This document shows positions 41,060 to 49,297 of a stretch of 64,000 nt of DNA, piece after piece. The DNA is taken from the NCBI GenBank assembly GCA_025757845.1, contig CP107211.1:1240001-1304000 (forward strand), written 5' to 3'. Source of the stretch: Oscillospiraceae bacterium (GTDB taxonomy: Bacteria > Bacillota > Clostridia > Oscillospirales > Ruminococcaceae). The notes under the pieces are model-generated. The model was not told where the DNA came from, made no database searches, and worked only from the letters and a program-made list of their open reading frames with translations. The first letter of the stretch is position 1, and the number at the start of each line of letters is the position of its first letter. Made by a program: the position numbers and the translations under genes.

Positions 41060-42439
41060 TCAGTTGACATGGACCTTGGTTAGAAGAATGACCGCTTCGC
41101 AATGCTTCGTCCTGGGGAACAGATCCACGGGCTGCACTTTCTCGGCGTGATAGCCGTTCTGCTCCAGCCAGGCGGCATCGCGGGCGGCGGTGGCGGGGTT
41201 GCAGCTGACGTAGACCACCCGGCGGGGAGCCATGCGTACTACGGCGGAAAGGGTGGCCTCGTCGCAGCCCTTGCGGGGCGGGTCCAGCATCACCACGTCC
41301 GGGTGCAGGCCCTCGGCAGCCAGGCGGGTAGCCGCCTGCCCGGCGTCGGCACAGAAAAAGCAGCTCTTTGCGGCCACAGCATCCCCCATGCGGGCGGCGT
41401 TGGCCTTGGCGCTCTCGATGGCTTCGGGCACGATCTCCACGCCCACCAGCTCCCGGCAGTAGTCCACCATGGAAAGGCCGATGGTACCCATGCCGCAGTA
41501 GAGGTCCAGCAACAGGTCATCCGGGGTCAGCTGGGCGTACTGTGCGGCAATGCCGTACAGCCGCTCGGCGGCCAGCGTGTTCACCTGGTAGAACGACAGC
41601 GGCCCCAGCTGCACCGGAACCCCGCAGAGCGTATCTTCGATGTAGCCCGGCCCGTACAGGGTGTGGGTCTCGGTGCCCAGGATCACGTTGGTGTTTTTGC
41701 TGTTGACATTGAGCAGGATGGTGGCAATGTCCGCAAACTGCTCCCGCAGACGGGTGCACAGCGCATCGGTGTGGGGGAGGTTCGGGCGGGTGCACACCAG
41801 ACACACCATGATCTGTCCGCTGTGCGCGCCCCGCCGCAGGAAGATGTGCCGCACCAGGCCCCGGCCGGTCTCTTCGTTGTAAGGCTGGATGCCGTTTTCG
41901 GCAAAGAACCTGCACAGTGCATTGCCGATGTCGTTGAGCACGCCGGGCTGCAATTTGCAGTCCGGGCAGGGCACGATGCGGTGAGTGCGCCCGGCGTAGA
42001 AGCCGATGCAGGGGTTACCGTTCTTGTCCAGCCCTACCGGGAACTGGACCTTGTTGCGGTAGCGGTCCACCTCCGGGGAGGGGCAGATGTCCAGCACCGG
42101 CACGTCCAGCCCACCGATGCGGCGGAAGGCATCGGTCACATTCTCCTGCTTGGCACGCAGCTCGGCGGTGTAATCCAGATGCCGCAGGCTGCAGCCGCCG
42201 CAGGGTCCCGCCACGGCACAGTCCACCGGAATGCGGTCCGGCGAGGGGGTGCGCAGATGGTCCAGAATGCCAAAGGCGTAGCGCTTGCAGTCCTTTACGA
42301 TGCGCACATCGGCTTCGTCACCGGGGGCGGCACCCGGCACAAAAACGGTCTCGCCGTCCGGGCTGTGGGCCACACCGCTGCCGTCGCTGGAAAGCCGCTC
42401 GATGCGCAGGGTCAGGATCTGGTTCTTCTGTAAGGGCAT
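41060..42439 (-). CDS. rlmD: 23S rRNA (uracil-5-)-methyltransferase RlmD/RumA family
   Basis: The 459-residue protein has a TRAM domain (1-60), four cysteines for a 4Fe-4S cluster (CAVAGPCGGC and PCPDC), and a SAM methyltransferase domain with LDLYCGMGTIGLS, MLDPPRKGC and the nucleophile in YVSCNPATAARD. It methylates uridine in 23S rRNA or, in some Firmicutes, tRNA U54. Full length. The AraC gene upstream is 38 bp away on the same strand. Confidence 0.92.
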   Translation of the reverse strand: MPLQKNQILTLRIERLSSDGSGVAHSPDGETVFVPGAAPGDEADVRIVKDCKRYAFGILDHLRTPSPDRIPVDCAVAGPCGGCSLRHLDYTAELRAKQENVTDAFRRIGGLDVPVLDICPSPEVDRYRNKVQFPVGLDKNGNPCIGFYAGRTHRIVPCPDCKLQPGVLNDIGNALCRFFAENGIQPYNEETGRGLVRHIFLRRGAHSGQIMVCLVCTRPNLPHTDALCTRLREQFADIATILLNVNSKNTNVILGTETHTLYGPGYIEDTLCGVPVQLGPLSFYQVNTLAAERLYGIAAQYAQLTPDDLLLDLYCGMGTIGLSMVDYCRELVGVEIVPEAIESAKANAARMGDAVAAKSCFFCADAGQAATRLAAEGLHPDVVMLDPPRKGCDEATLSAVVRMAPRRVVYVSCNPATAARDAAWLEQNGYHAEKVQPVDLFPRTKHCEAVILLTKVHVN

Positions 42440-42476
42440 GGGTCATAGTCTCCTTTGGTAGTGGAAATGCGCCGGG

Positions 42477-43334
42477 TCACGGCTGCGGTTCGGCGGGGGC
42501 AGCATCTGCCTGGGTGGCAAAATACTTGCTGGGCGGCACGCCCTTGGCGCGCTTGAACACCCGCGAAAAATAGAACTGGTCGAAGAAGCCTACTGACACG
42601 GCCACCTCTGCAATGGAAAGGTGACCGGCACGCAGCAGCTTGCAGGCTTCGTTGATGCGGTATTCGGTGAGGTAGTCGATGGGGCTTTTGCCCACATTGA
42701 GCATGAACACCCGGTACAGGTGGCTGCGGGAAACGCCCACGCTCTTGGCGACATCGTCAATGGAGATGTCGTGGGAGTAGTTGAACTGGATGTATTTGAT
42801 GGCGTTGAGCACATACTGGCTGGAGGACGAGGTGGAGTGCGGCTTGCCGGCGATGGTTTCCTTCATCAGAGCGGCAATGAACAAATAAAGGTACCCCACC
42901 ATGGCGGCCTCGTCCTGGGGCTGCAGCCCGCGGGAGGAGTAGATGTTAGCCAGGGCGGCGCGCATGCCGTCCGGGTCGCTGGTGTGGTGTACGGGGGCGT
43001 CGTCGGTAAAGGGCAGCTGGGCTGCCAGCTTGTGGGCGCAGGCACCGTTGAAGCCCACCCAACTGTACTCCCAGGGGTACTGCTCATCGGCGGTGTAGCG
43101 GATGAGCTGGCTGGGGCGCGCAAAGAACAGATCTCCGGTGCTGACTTGCCAGGTTCGGCCGCCTACCTCGAATTCGCCCTTGCCCGAGAGCACCAGGTGG
43201 ATCAGGTAATGGTCACGGATTCCAGGACCCCAGGTCTTGGACGGGGCGCAGCGCTCAATGCCACAGTTGAAGATGGAAAGTTCGATGTTGTTCGTGTAGT
43301 TCTGTTTGAAGGATTGCTTGTAAACGTCTGCCAT
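42477..43334 (-). CDS. AraC-family regulator, divergent from galactokinase
   Basis: The 285-residue protein has a cupin sensor (HYLIHLVLSGKGEFEVGGR, TGDLFFARPSQLIRY, WEYSWVGFNG) like RafR/MsmR regulators of alpha-galactosides, and a C-terminal double HTH ending VAVSVGFFDQFYFSRVFK. The start follows GGGAGG. Divergence from galK supports galactoside-responsive control. Confidence 0.91.
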   Translation of the reverse strand: MADVYKQSFKQNYTNNIELSIFNCGIERCAPSKTWGPGIRDHYLIHLVLSGKGEFEVGGRTWQVSTGDLFFARPSQLIRYTADEQYPWEYSWVGFNGACAHKLAAQLPFTDDAPVHHTSDPDGMRAALANIYSSRGLQPQDEAAMVGYLYLFIAALMKETIAGKPHSTSSSSQYVLNAIKYIQFNYSHDISIDDVAKSVGVSRSHLYRVFMLNVGKSPIDYLTEYRINEACKLLRAGHLSIAEVAVSVGFFDQFYFSRVFKRAKGVPPSKYFATQADAAPAEPQP

Positions 43335-43462
43335 GGCGGCTTGACCTCCCTCGTTGTCACGTCTTTTGACCAGTATACCACAGAACCGCCTGCAAATTCA
43401 ACAAAAGTACATCTTATTCTTTGAGCCGGACGCCAAATTTCGCGCTTTTTCTTCGATAGAAA

Positions 43463-43491
43463 TTGAAAAAACAGAAGGGATGCATTACAAT
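43463..43491 (+). promoter_or_regulatory. Promoter of the first galactokinase gene
   Basis: TTGAAA (43463-43468), 17 bp, TACAAT (43486-43491), with a 45-nt leader. Confidence 0.78.
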
Positions 43492-43543
43492 AGACCTAAC
43501 AAACCTACAAACACTGTTTGAATGTTTCAGGGAGGGATCGCGG

Positions 43544-44836
43544 ATGGCAACCAGCGCACAACTCAGGGAACAGATCGCGGCAGGGAGGTGGGACGGACCC
43601 CTTGCCGCGCTTTACGGCACCGCCCCGCAGGAACTGGCCCGGCAGCGGGCGCGGTACTGCGCGGCGCTGGAGCAGTTCGAGCTGTATTTCGGCCCGGGGC
43701 GGCAGGTGCAGGTGTACTCGGCCCCGGGGCGTGCGGAGCTGGGCGGCAACCACACCGACCACCAGCACGGCTACGGGCTGGCGGCAGCGGTCACGCTGGA
43801 TCTGGTGGCGGTAGCGGCCCGGAACACGGACGGCTATGTGCGGGTCAAGTCCCGCGGGTTCAACAAGCTGGATGTGATCGACCTGGCCACGGCAGAGCCG
43901 CAGGAAGGGGAGAGCACCCACTCGGCCAGCCTGATCCGGGGCATTGCCGAGGGCTTCCGGACGGCGGGAAAGGCTATTGGCGGCTTTGATGCTTACACGG
44001 CCAGCGACGTGCTGCGGGGCAGCGGCCTTTCCAGCTCTGCGGCCTTTGAGATGGGTATGGCCTGCATCTGGAACGGGGAGTACGCCTGTGGGCTGGATGC
44101 CCGGGCACTGGCCGGCATCTGCCAGTATGCGGAGAATACTTACTTTGGCAAACCCAGCGGTCAGCTGGACCAGCTGGCCAGCGCGGTGGGCGGCGTCATT
44201 TTTGCCGACTTCGCAGACCCGGCCGCCCCGCAGGTGGAAAAGATCCACGCAGACGGTCTGCTGCCGCCCGGCATGACCCTGTGCGTGACCGACACCCGGG
44301 GCAGCCACAGCAAGTTGACCGGGGAGTTCGCGGCCATCCGGCAGGAGATGGAGGCTGTGGCGGCCTGCCTGGGCGGCAAGGTGTTGGGTCAGGTGCCGGA
44401 AACCGATTTTTGGGCAGCACTGCCCCGGCTGCGTACCGCCTGCGGTGACCGCGCGGTGCTGCGTGCCATCCACTATTACGAAGAAAATGCCCGCACGCTG
44501 GCTCAGCGCCGGGCTTTGCTGGAAAAACGCTTTGCCGATTTTGCCGCGCTGGTGCTGGAAAGCGGGCGCGCCTCCTTTGCACTGTGCCAGAATGTGTACT
44601 GCGCCACGGATGTCCGGCATCAGGGGCTGTCGGTGGCGCTTGCGTTGAGCCAGAGCATCCTGCAGGGCAGCAGCGGCGCATGGCGGATGCAGGGCGGCGG
44701 CTTTGCGGGCACCATTCAGGCCTATGTGCCGGAAATGTTGCTGCAGCGCTACCATACCGCCATGGAGCGGGTGTTCGGTCCGGGCAGCTGCTATGTGCTC
44801 CGGCTGCGGGAACAGGGCGCAAGACAAGTGCTGTAA
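43544..44836 (+). CDS. galK: Galactokinase (first copy)
   Basis: The 430-residue GHMP kinase phosphorylates galactose at C1. Motif 1 is GRAELGGNHTDHQHG (family GRxNLIGEHTDY), motif 2 GSGLSSSAAFE binds ATP, and motif 3 is MQGGGFAGT. Start at 43544 follows GGGAGGG; the promoter -10 lies inside the open frame upstream of this start. Another galactokinase lies at 63000 to the window end beside galT. This copy stands alone with an AraC regulator, so it may serve a different galactoside source. Confidence 0.92.
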   Translation: MATSAQLREQIAAGRWDGPLAALYGTAPQELARQRARYCAALEQFELYFGPGRQVQVYSAPGRAELGGNHTDHQHGYGLAAAVTLDLVAVAARNTDGYVRVKSRGFNKLDVIDLATAEPQEGESTHSASLIRGIAEGFRTAGKAIGGFDAYTASDVLRGSGLSSSAAFEMGMACIWNGEYACGLDARALAGICQYAENTYFGKPSGQLDQLASAVGGVIFADFADPAAPQVEKIHADGLLPPGMTLCVTDTRGSHSKLTGEFAAIRQEMEAVAACLGGKVLGQVPETDFWAALPRLRTACGDRAVLRAIHYYEENARTLAQRRALLEKRFADFAALVLESGRASFALCQNVYCATDVRHQGLSVALALSQSILQGSSGAWRMQGGGFAGTIQAYVPEMLLQRYHTAMERVFGPGSCYVLRLREQGARQVL

Positions 44837-44851
44837 CTGCAGAAGCAACAA

Positions 44852-44887
44852 AAAAGGGTCTGCTGCAAATTTGCAGCAGACCCTTTT
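44852..44887. terminator. Bidirectional terminator
   Basis: A perfect 36-bp palindrome with T-runs on both strands ends galK and the convergent two-gene MAM-like operon. Confidence 0.93.
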
Positions 44888-44908
44888 CAATTTTTGATTC
44901 AAATGGAC

Positions 44909-45241
44909 TCAGCGCAGCGGGAAGGAATTGGTCTCCTGCTGGGCTGCAAGATGCTGGACCGTTTCCGAGGTCGAGGTGCCCAGCCGGAAAATGGAGGATG
45001 CCAGCAGCTTGTTGTAGATGCGGTAAGCAAAACTTACTGTGTTTTTGACAGCCGTGAACAGCAGCATGGGCACAAAGGTGATGGAGAAGGAAATAAGTCC
45101 TCCGCCCATCGTGAAATCATACAGGTGCAGGCTGCCAAAAAAATCGTCCAGAGAATCCTTGAGTTCGCCGCCGCCCGAAACGGTCCGCTGTTCTTCCTCC
45201 GAAAGCACAGCATACGACGAAGGCAGTTGGAGCTTTTTCAT
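44909..45241 (-). CDS. MAM-like protein with double-glycine leader (3)
   Basis: The 110-residue protein begins MKKLQLPSSYAVLSEEEQRT and then VSGGG, so cleavage after Gly23-Gly24 is likely. The leader shares SYAVLSEEE with its neighbour. The remainder has two hydrophobic stretches (about residues 45-75) suited to membrane insertion. AAAGGAG precedes ATG. It is second in an operon, 36 bp after the other MAM-like gene. No similarity to a known bacteriocin core is recognised. Confidence 0.72.
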   Translation of the reverse strand: MKKLQLPSSYAVLSEEEQRTVSGGGELKDSLDDFFGSLHLYDFTMGGGLISFSITFVPMLLFTAVKNTVSFAYRIYNKLLASSIFRLGTSTSETVQHLAAQQETNSFPLR

Positions 45242-45277
45242 GAACGAACACTCCTTTCAGGCAGAAACCCGAAACAC

Positions 45278-45739
45278 TCAGGCGGCCAGACCTGCGGCCA
45301 CGGAAGGATCCTGTGTGTCGGTATTCGTGGTAGTGCCAAACATAGAGCCGAACAGGTTCTTCAGCGACAGGTACATGCTGCGCACCTGTGCATAAGCGTA
45401 GTAACCGGCCAGTCCTGCCATGCCGACGGTGGCAACGCGGCTCCAGGTATTCATACGGTTCCAATTGTGTTTGACCACACCGGTCAGGCTCAGGCCGTCG
45501 GACAGACCCTCTTTGAAGGTATTAATAAAGTACTGGAAGGAACCCTGGCTCAGCATATAAACGCCGTTCACCACCACATTCATGGCATAGGTGACCAAAA
45601 CTTCCGGGTGTAAGGTAACGGTGTAGTCACCGACGTTGAAGCTGTAGTCGGCACCGCCGTCGAGGTAGGTCATTTCTTCTTCCGAGAGAACCGCATAGGA
45701 GGCGGGCATCAGCATGGTGCTCTGATATGTATGATCCAT
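45278..45739 (-). CDS. MAM-like protein with double-glycine leader (2)
   Basis: The 153-residue protein carries the leader MPASYAVLSEEEMTYLDGG at residues 11-29, nearly the MAM leader, after a ten-residue extension. The mature part of about 124 residues has hydrophobic helices (VLVTYAMNVVVNGVYMLS, TVGMAGLAGYYAYAQV). It would be exported and cut by a C39-type ABC transporter encoded elsewhere. It has its own strong promoter and AAAGGAG ribosome site. It differs from the first member (20622) in the mature region. Confidence 0.82.
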   Translation of the reverse strand: MDHTYQSTMLMPASYAVLSEEEMTYLDGGADYSFNVGDYTVTLHPEVLVTYAMNVVVNGVYMLSQGSFQYFINTFKEGLSDGLSLTGVVKHNWNRMNTWSRVATVGMAGLAGYYAYAQVRSMYLSLKNLFGSMFGTTTNTDTQDPSVAAGLAA

Positions 45740-45798
45740 AATGGAAAGGCTCCTTTCACTCGTGAAATCCGCCCAAAGGCAGACGATATGTTATCTAA

Positions 45799-45827
45799 AT
45801 TGTAGCATATCTGTATAAAAATAACAA
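45799..45827 (-). promoter_or_regulatory. Promoter of the two-gene MAM-like operon
   Basis: On the minus strand TTGTTA (45822-45827), 17 bp, TACAAT (45799-45804). Confidence 0.75.
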
Positions 45828-45960
45828 GGGATGCGGCGAAAAAAAAGATGATACATTTGTGAACAAACTGTGAACGGACGAGAGAATAACTGCGAACAGA
45901 CGATGGAAACAGTGTGAATGCGGCGCTTTCGGCCGCTGAAAAAATGTTCCGCAAAAACGC

Positions 45961-45996
45961 AAAAAAAGGCACCCGCAGCCGGAAGCTGCGGATGCC
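45961..45996 (-). terminator. Terminator of the maltodextrin operon
   Basis: On the minus strand GGCATCCGCAGC pairs with GCTGCGGGTGCC (one G-T pair) and is followed by TTTTTTT. Confidence 0.9.
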
Positions 45997-46013
45997 AAAA
46001 GGGGAAAAAACAC

Positions 46014-47486
46014 TTATTCGCCGCAGGGGGTGCGCTCGTACAGTGCAGTCAGCTGTGCGATGTGTGCTGCAAGGCTGCCGGGCATAGGGCTGCCGAGCCG
46101 CCACTGCCAGTTGGCACCCTGGGTGCTGGGGGTGTTGATGCGGGCCTCACTGCCCAGATGCAGCCAGTCGGCCAGCGGAATGATCGCCATGTCCGACACA
46201 CTGGCAAGGCAGGCGCAGATCATGGACTCGGTCAGATCCTCCGGCTTGCAGCGCAGGTAGCGGCAGGCATAGGCCACATCTTCCGGGCTGGCATTGGTGC
46301 GCCAGCCTTCGGTGGTCACGTTGTCATGGGTGCCGGTGTACACCACGCTGTTGCGGGGGTAGGTATGAGGCAGGTAATTGCCGGACTCCCGGCTGTCAAA
46401 GGCAAACTGCATGATCTTCATGCCGGGGTAGCCGCTCTCTGCCAGCATGGCCTTGACCTCCGGGGTCAGGTAGCCCAGATCCTCGGCAATGATGCCGCCT
46501 TCGCCCAAAGCTTCGTGCATGGCGTGGATAAAATCACGGTCCGGGCCCTTTTCCCAGTGGCCGCCCGCTGCGGTCTTGTTTCCGGCGGGGATGGAGTAGT
46601 AGCTCTCAAAACCGCGGAAATGGTCGATGCGCACCACATCGTAAATGGAGGTGGCGTGCTGCATCCGGCGTTTCCACCAGGCAAAGCCGGTGGCTTTGTG
46701 CGTGGGCCAGTCATACAGGGGGTTGCCCCACAGCTGGCCGTCTGCTGCAAAGGCGTCCGGCGGGCATCCGGCCACCTGGGTCAGATGCATTTCTCCGTCG
46801 GTCTGGAACAGCTCCGGGTGGGTCCACAGGTCGCTGGAATCCGGGCTGACATAGATGGGAATATCGCCCACCAGACGGACGCCCTTGCCGTTGGCGTAAG
46901 CCTTCAGGGCGTTCCACTGGGTGTAGAAGAAGAATTGCACCGCCTTGTAGTAATCCACCGCACCGGCGAGACGCTGTTTTGCAGCAGCGATGGCTTCCAG
47001 TTTGCGGCAGCGCAGGTCATCCGGCCAGTCGGCAAGGCCTGCCTGCCCCTGTTCGGCCTTGACAGCCATGAACAGGGCGTAATCCTCCAGCCAGAAGCTC
47101 TGCGCCTCGCAGAAGGCTTCGTAGGCGGGGGAGGAGGCTGCCAGCAGGCGGTCGGCTGCCTTTTTCAGGATCACAGGCCGCTCGTTGTACAGTGCGCCGT
47201 AGTCGATGGGGCCTACAGGCCGTGCGGCGGGCACTTCATCGGCCGTCAGCAGACCGGTGTCGGCCAGCAGGCGGTAGTCAATGAAGTAGGGGTTGCCGGC
47301 AAAGGCGGAAAAACTCTGGTAAGGGCTGTCACCGTAGCCGGTGGGGCCGATGGGCAAAATCTGCCAGTAGGTCTGTTTTGCCTCGGCGAGGAAATCGACA
47401 AATGCGAAGGCCTCTTTGCCCAGCGTGCCGATGCCAAAGGGCCCCGGCAGGCTGAACACGGGCATCAGAATGCCGCTTGCACGCAT
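46014..47486 (-). CDS. malQ: 4-alpha-glucanotransferase (second copy)
   Basis: The 490-residue GH77 enzyme keeps VRIDHFRGFESYYS, IIAEDLGYL and TGTHDNVTTE. It is clearly diverged from the MalQ at 2680-4182 though both share the N-terminal SGILMPV/PFGIG pattern. The start at 47486 follows AGGAGGTG. It is the last gene of a LacI-controlled ABC uptake operon, so it acts on maltodextrins taken up intact, while the other serves the PTS route. Confidence 0.95.
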   Translation of the reverse strand: MRASGILMPVFSLPGPFGIGTLGKEAFAFVDFLAEAKQTYWQILPIGPTGYGDSPYQSFSAFAGNPYFIDYRLLADTGLLTADEVPAARPVGPIDYGALYNERPVILKKAADRLLAASSPAYEAFCEAQSFWLEDYALFMAVKAEQGQAGLADWPDDLRCRKLEAIAAAKQRLAGAVDYYKAVQFFFYTQWNALKAYANGKGVRLVGDIPIYVSPDSSDLWTHPELFQTDGEMHLTQVAGCPPDAFAADGQLWGNPLYDWPTHKATGFAWWKRRMQHATSIYDVVRIDHFRGFESYYSIPAGNKTAAGGHWEKGPDRDFIHAMHEALGEGGIIAEDLGYLTPEVKAMLAESGYPGMKIMQFAFDSRESGNYLPHTYPRNSVVYTGTHDNVTTEGWRTNASPEDVAYACRYLRCKPEDLTESMICACLASVSDMAIIPLADWLHLGSEARINTPSTQGANWQWRLGSPMPGSLAAHIAQLTALYERTPCGE

Positions 47487-47499
47487 GGTGCGCACCTCC

Positions 47500-48342
47500 T
47501 TAGCCCTTGACAGCACCTGCCACAACGCCCTCGATGATGTACTTCTGGCAGGTCATGTACAGGATGATGATGGGGATGATGGCAATGATGATGCAGGCCA
47601 TCATGGGGGCCAGCTCCACACGACCGTAGCCACCGCGGAAGTATTGGATGGCCATGGGGATGGTGCGGTACTTCTTGATGTCCAGAACCAGGGTGGGCAG
47701 CAGGTAGTCGTTCCACACCCACATGGTTTCCAGAATGGCGGTGGAGATCATGGTGGGCTTGAGGATGGGGAACACGATCTTGAAAAAGATCTGGATGGGG
47801 TTGCAGCCGTCGATCATGGCAGCTTCCTCGATCTCCATGGGCACGCTCTTCATGAAGCCGGTGAACATGAACACGGCCAGACCGGCACCAAAACCCAGGT
47901 AGATGATGCAGATGTTCCACGGGGTGTTCAGCTTGAGCTGGTCTGCAGTCTTAGACAGGGTGAACATGACCATCTGGAAGGGCACGACCATGGAGAACAC
48001 GATGAGCAGGTTCATGAACTTGCTGAGCTTGTTGTTCACACGGGTCAGGTACCAGCCGGTCATGGAGCAGCACAGCAGGATCAGGAACACACTGGTAATG
48101 GTGATCAGAAGGCTGTAACCCAGGCTGGACAGAAAGCCCATCTTGGTCACGCCGTAAACGTAGTTGGACAGGCCCGCAAAGGTCTCTTTCGTGGGCAGCT
48201 GGAACACCGTGGAGGTGGTAAAGGTGCCTTCTTTTTTCAGGCTGTTCAGCAGGATCAGCACGATGGGGTAGATCCACAGCAGGCACAGCACACTCATGAT
48301 GACGGTGAGGATGTTATCCCACATCTTTTTCTGTTTAGGCAT
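47500..48342 (-). CDS. Sugar ABC transporter permease (MalG type)
   Basis: The 280-residue permease has six membrane helices and the EAA loop EEAAMIDGCNPIQIFFKIVFP. Its ATG overlaps the preceding stop as TAATG. Partner of the MalF-type permease and the binding protein upstream; the shared ATPase (MsmX type) is not in the window. Maltodextrin specificity is inferred from malQ. Confidence 0.92.
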   Translation of the reverse strand: MPKQKKMWDNILTVIMSVLCLLWIYPIVLILLNSLKKEGTFTTSTVFQLPTKETFAGLSNYVYGVTKMGFLSSLGYSLLITITSVFLILLCCSMTGWYLTRVNNKLSKFMNLLIVFSMVVPFQMVMFTLSKTADQLKLNTPWNICIIYLGFGAGLAVFMFTGFMKSVPMEIEEAAMIDGCNPIQIFFKIVFPILKPTMISTAILETMWVWNDYLLPTLVLDIKKYRTIPMAIQYFRGGYGRVELAPMMACIIIAIIPIIILYMTCQKYIIEGVVAGAVKG

Positions 48343-49193
48343 TACTGCTGCACCTCCTTGGAGCGGGTAAAGTGGAGCTGGATGAGCGAGATGACCACCA
48401 CGATCAGGAAGAACATCACAGCCTTTGCCTGACCAATGCCCTTCCACTGGGCACCGGAGCGGCCGTAGAAGGTGTTGTAGATGTTCAGGGCCAGCATTTC
48501 ACTGGCGTTGGCGGGTTCACCGGCGGTCAGGGCCACGTTCTGGTCAAACAGCTTGAAGCTGTTGGTCAGGGTAAGGAAGGTGCAGATGGTCACACTGGGC
48601 ATGACCATGGGGATCTTGATCTTGAACAGGATCTCGCGGTCGTTGGCACCGTCGATCTTGGCGGCCTCGATCAGGTCGCCGGGCACGCTCTGCAGGCCGG
48701 CCACATAGATGATCATCATGTAACCGATCTGCTGCCAGCACATCAGGATGACCAGACCGATGAAACCAGCCTTGGCATCCAGTGCCAGCAGGGGCTTCTG
48801 CAGGTTGGCCAGCACGCCGTTGAGCAGGATCTGCCAGATGTAGCCCAGCAGGATGCCGCCGATCAGGTTGGGCATGAAGTACACGGTACGGAACAGGTTG
48901 GTGCCCTTGATGCCGCGGGTGAGCACCAGAGCAATGGCAAAGGCACACACGTTGATGAGCACGGTGCTCACCACAGTAAAGACCGCCGTAAAGCCAAAGG
49001 CATGGAGGAAGGTGGAATCCTGGAATACCGAGATGTAGTTCTGGATGCCCACGAAGGTGGTCTTGCTCACGGTGGTGAACCGCTGGAAAGACAGGTAAGT
49101 GCCCCAGATGAAGGGCCAGATGAAGCCGATGATAAAGGCGACCAGAGTAGGCAGCACAAACACCGGCCAGTATTTGCTGATGGCTTTTTGCAT
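48342..49193 (-). CDS. Sugar ABC transporter permease (MalF type)
   Basis: The 283-residue protein has six membrane helices and the coupling motif EAAKIDGANDREILFKIKIP. Length fits MalF-type permeases without the long E. coli extension. It lies 104 bp after the binding-protein gene with a terminator-like hairpin between, which probably lowers permease relative to binding protein. Confidence 0.92.
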   Translation of the reverse strand: MQKAISKYWPVFVLPTLVAFIIGFIWPFIWGTYLSFQRFTTVSKTTFVGIQNYISVFQDSTFLHAFGFTAVFTVVSTVLINVCAFAIALVLTRGIKGTNLFRTVYFMPNLIGGILLGYIWQILLNGVLANLQKPLLALDAKAGFIGLVILMCWQQIGYMMIIYVAGLQSVPGDLIEAAKIDGANDREILFKIKIPMVMPSVTICTFLTLTNSFKLFDQNVALTAGEPANASEMLALNIYNTFYGRSGAQWKGIGQAKAVMFFLIVVVISLIQLHFTRSKEVQQ

Positions 49194-49223
49194 GATATAC
49201 CTCCTGCGATGGAGTGGTTGTCA

Positions 49224-49263
49224 AAAAAGAAGGGAGGCGGGCGAACTTCTTCGCCCGCCTCCC
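49224..49263 (-). terminator. Hairpin between binding protein and permease genes
   Basis: A 14-bp stem (49232-49245 with 49250-49263), CTTC-type tight loop, then TTTTTTGAC on the minus strand. It lies inside the operon and likely gives partial termination. Confidence 0.85.
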
Positions 49264-49297
49264 GATTCAGTTCTTAGGGAAAACTCCGGTCAAAGGC

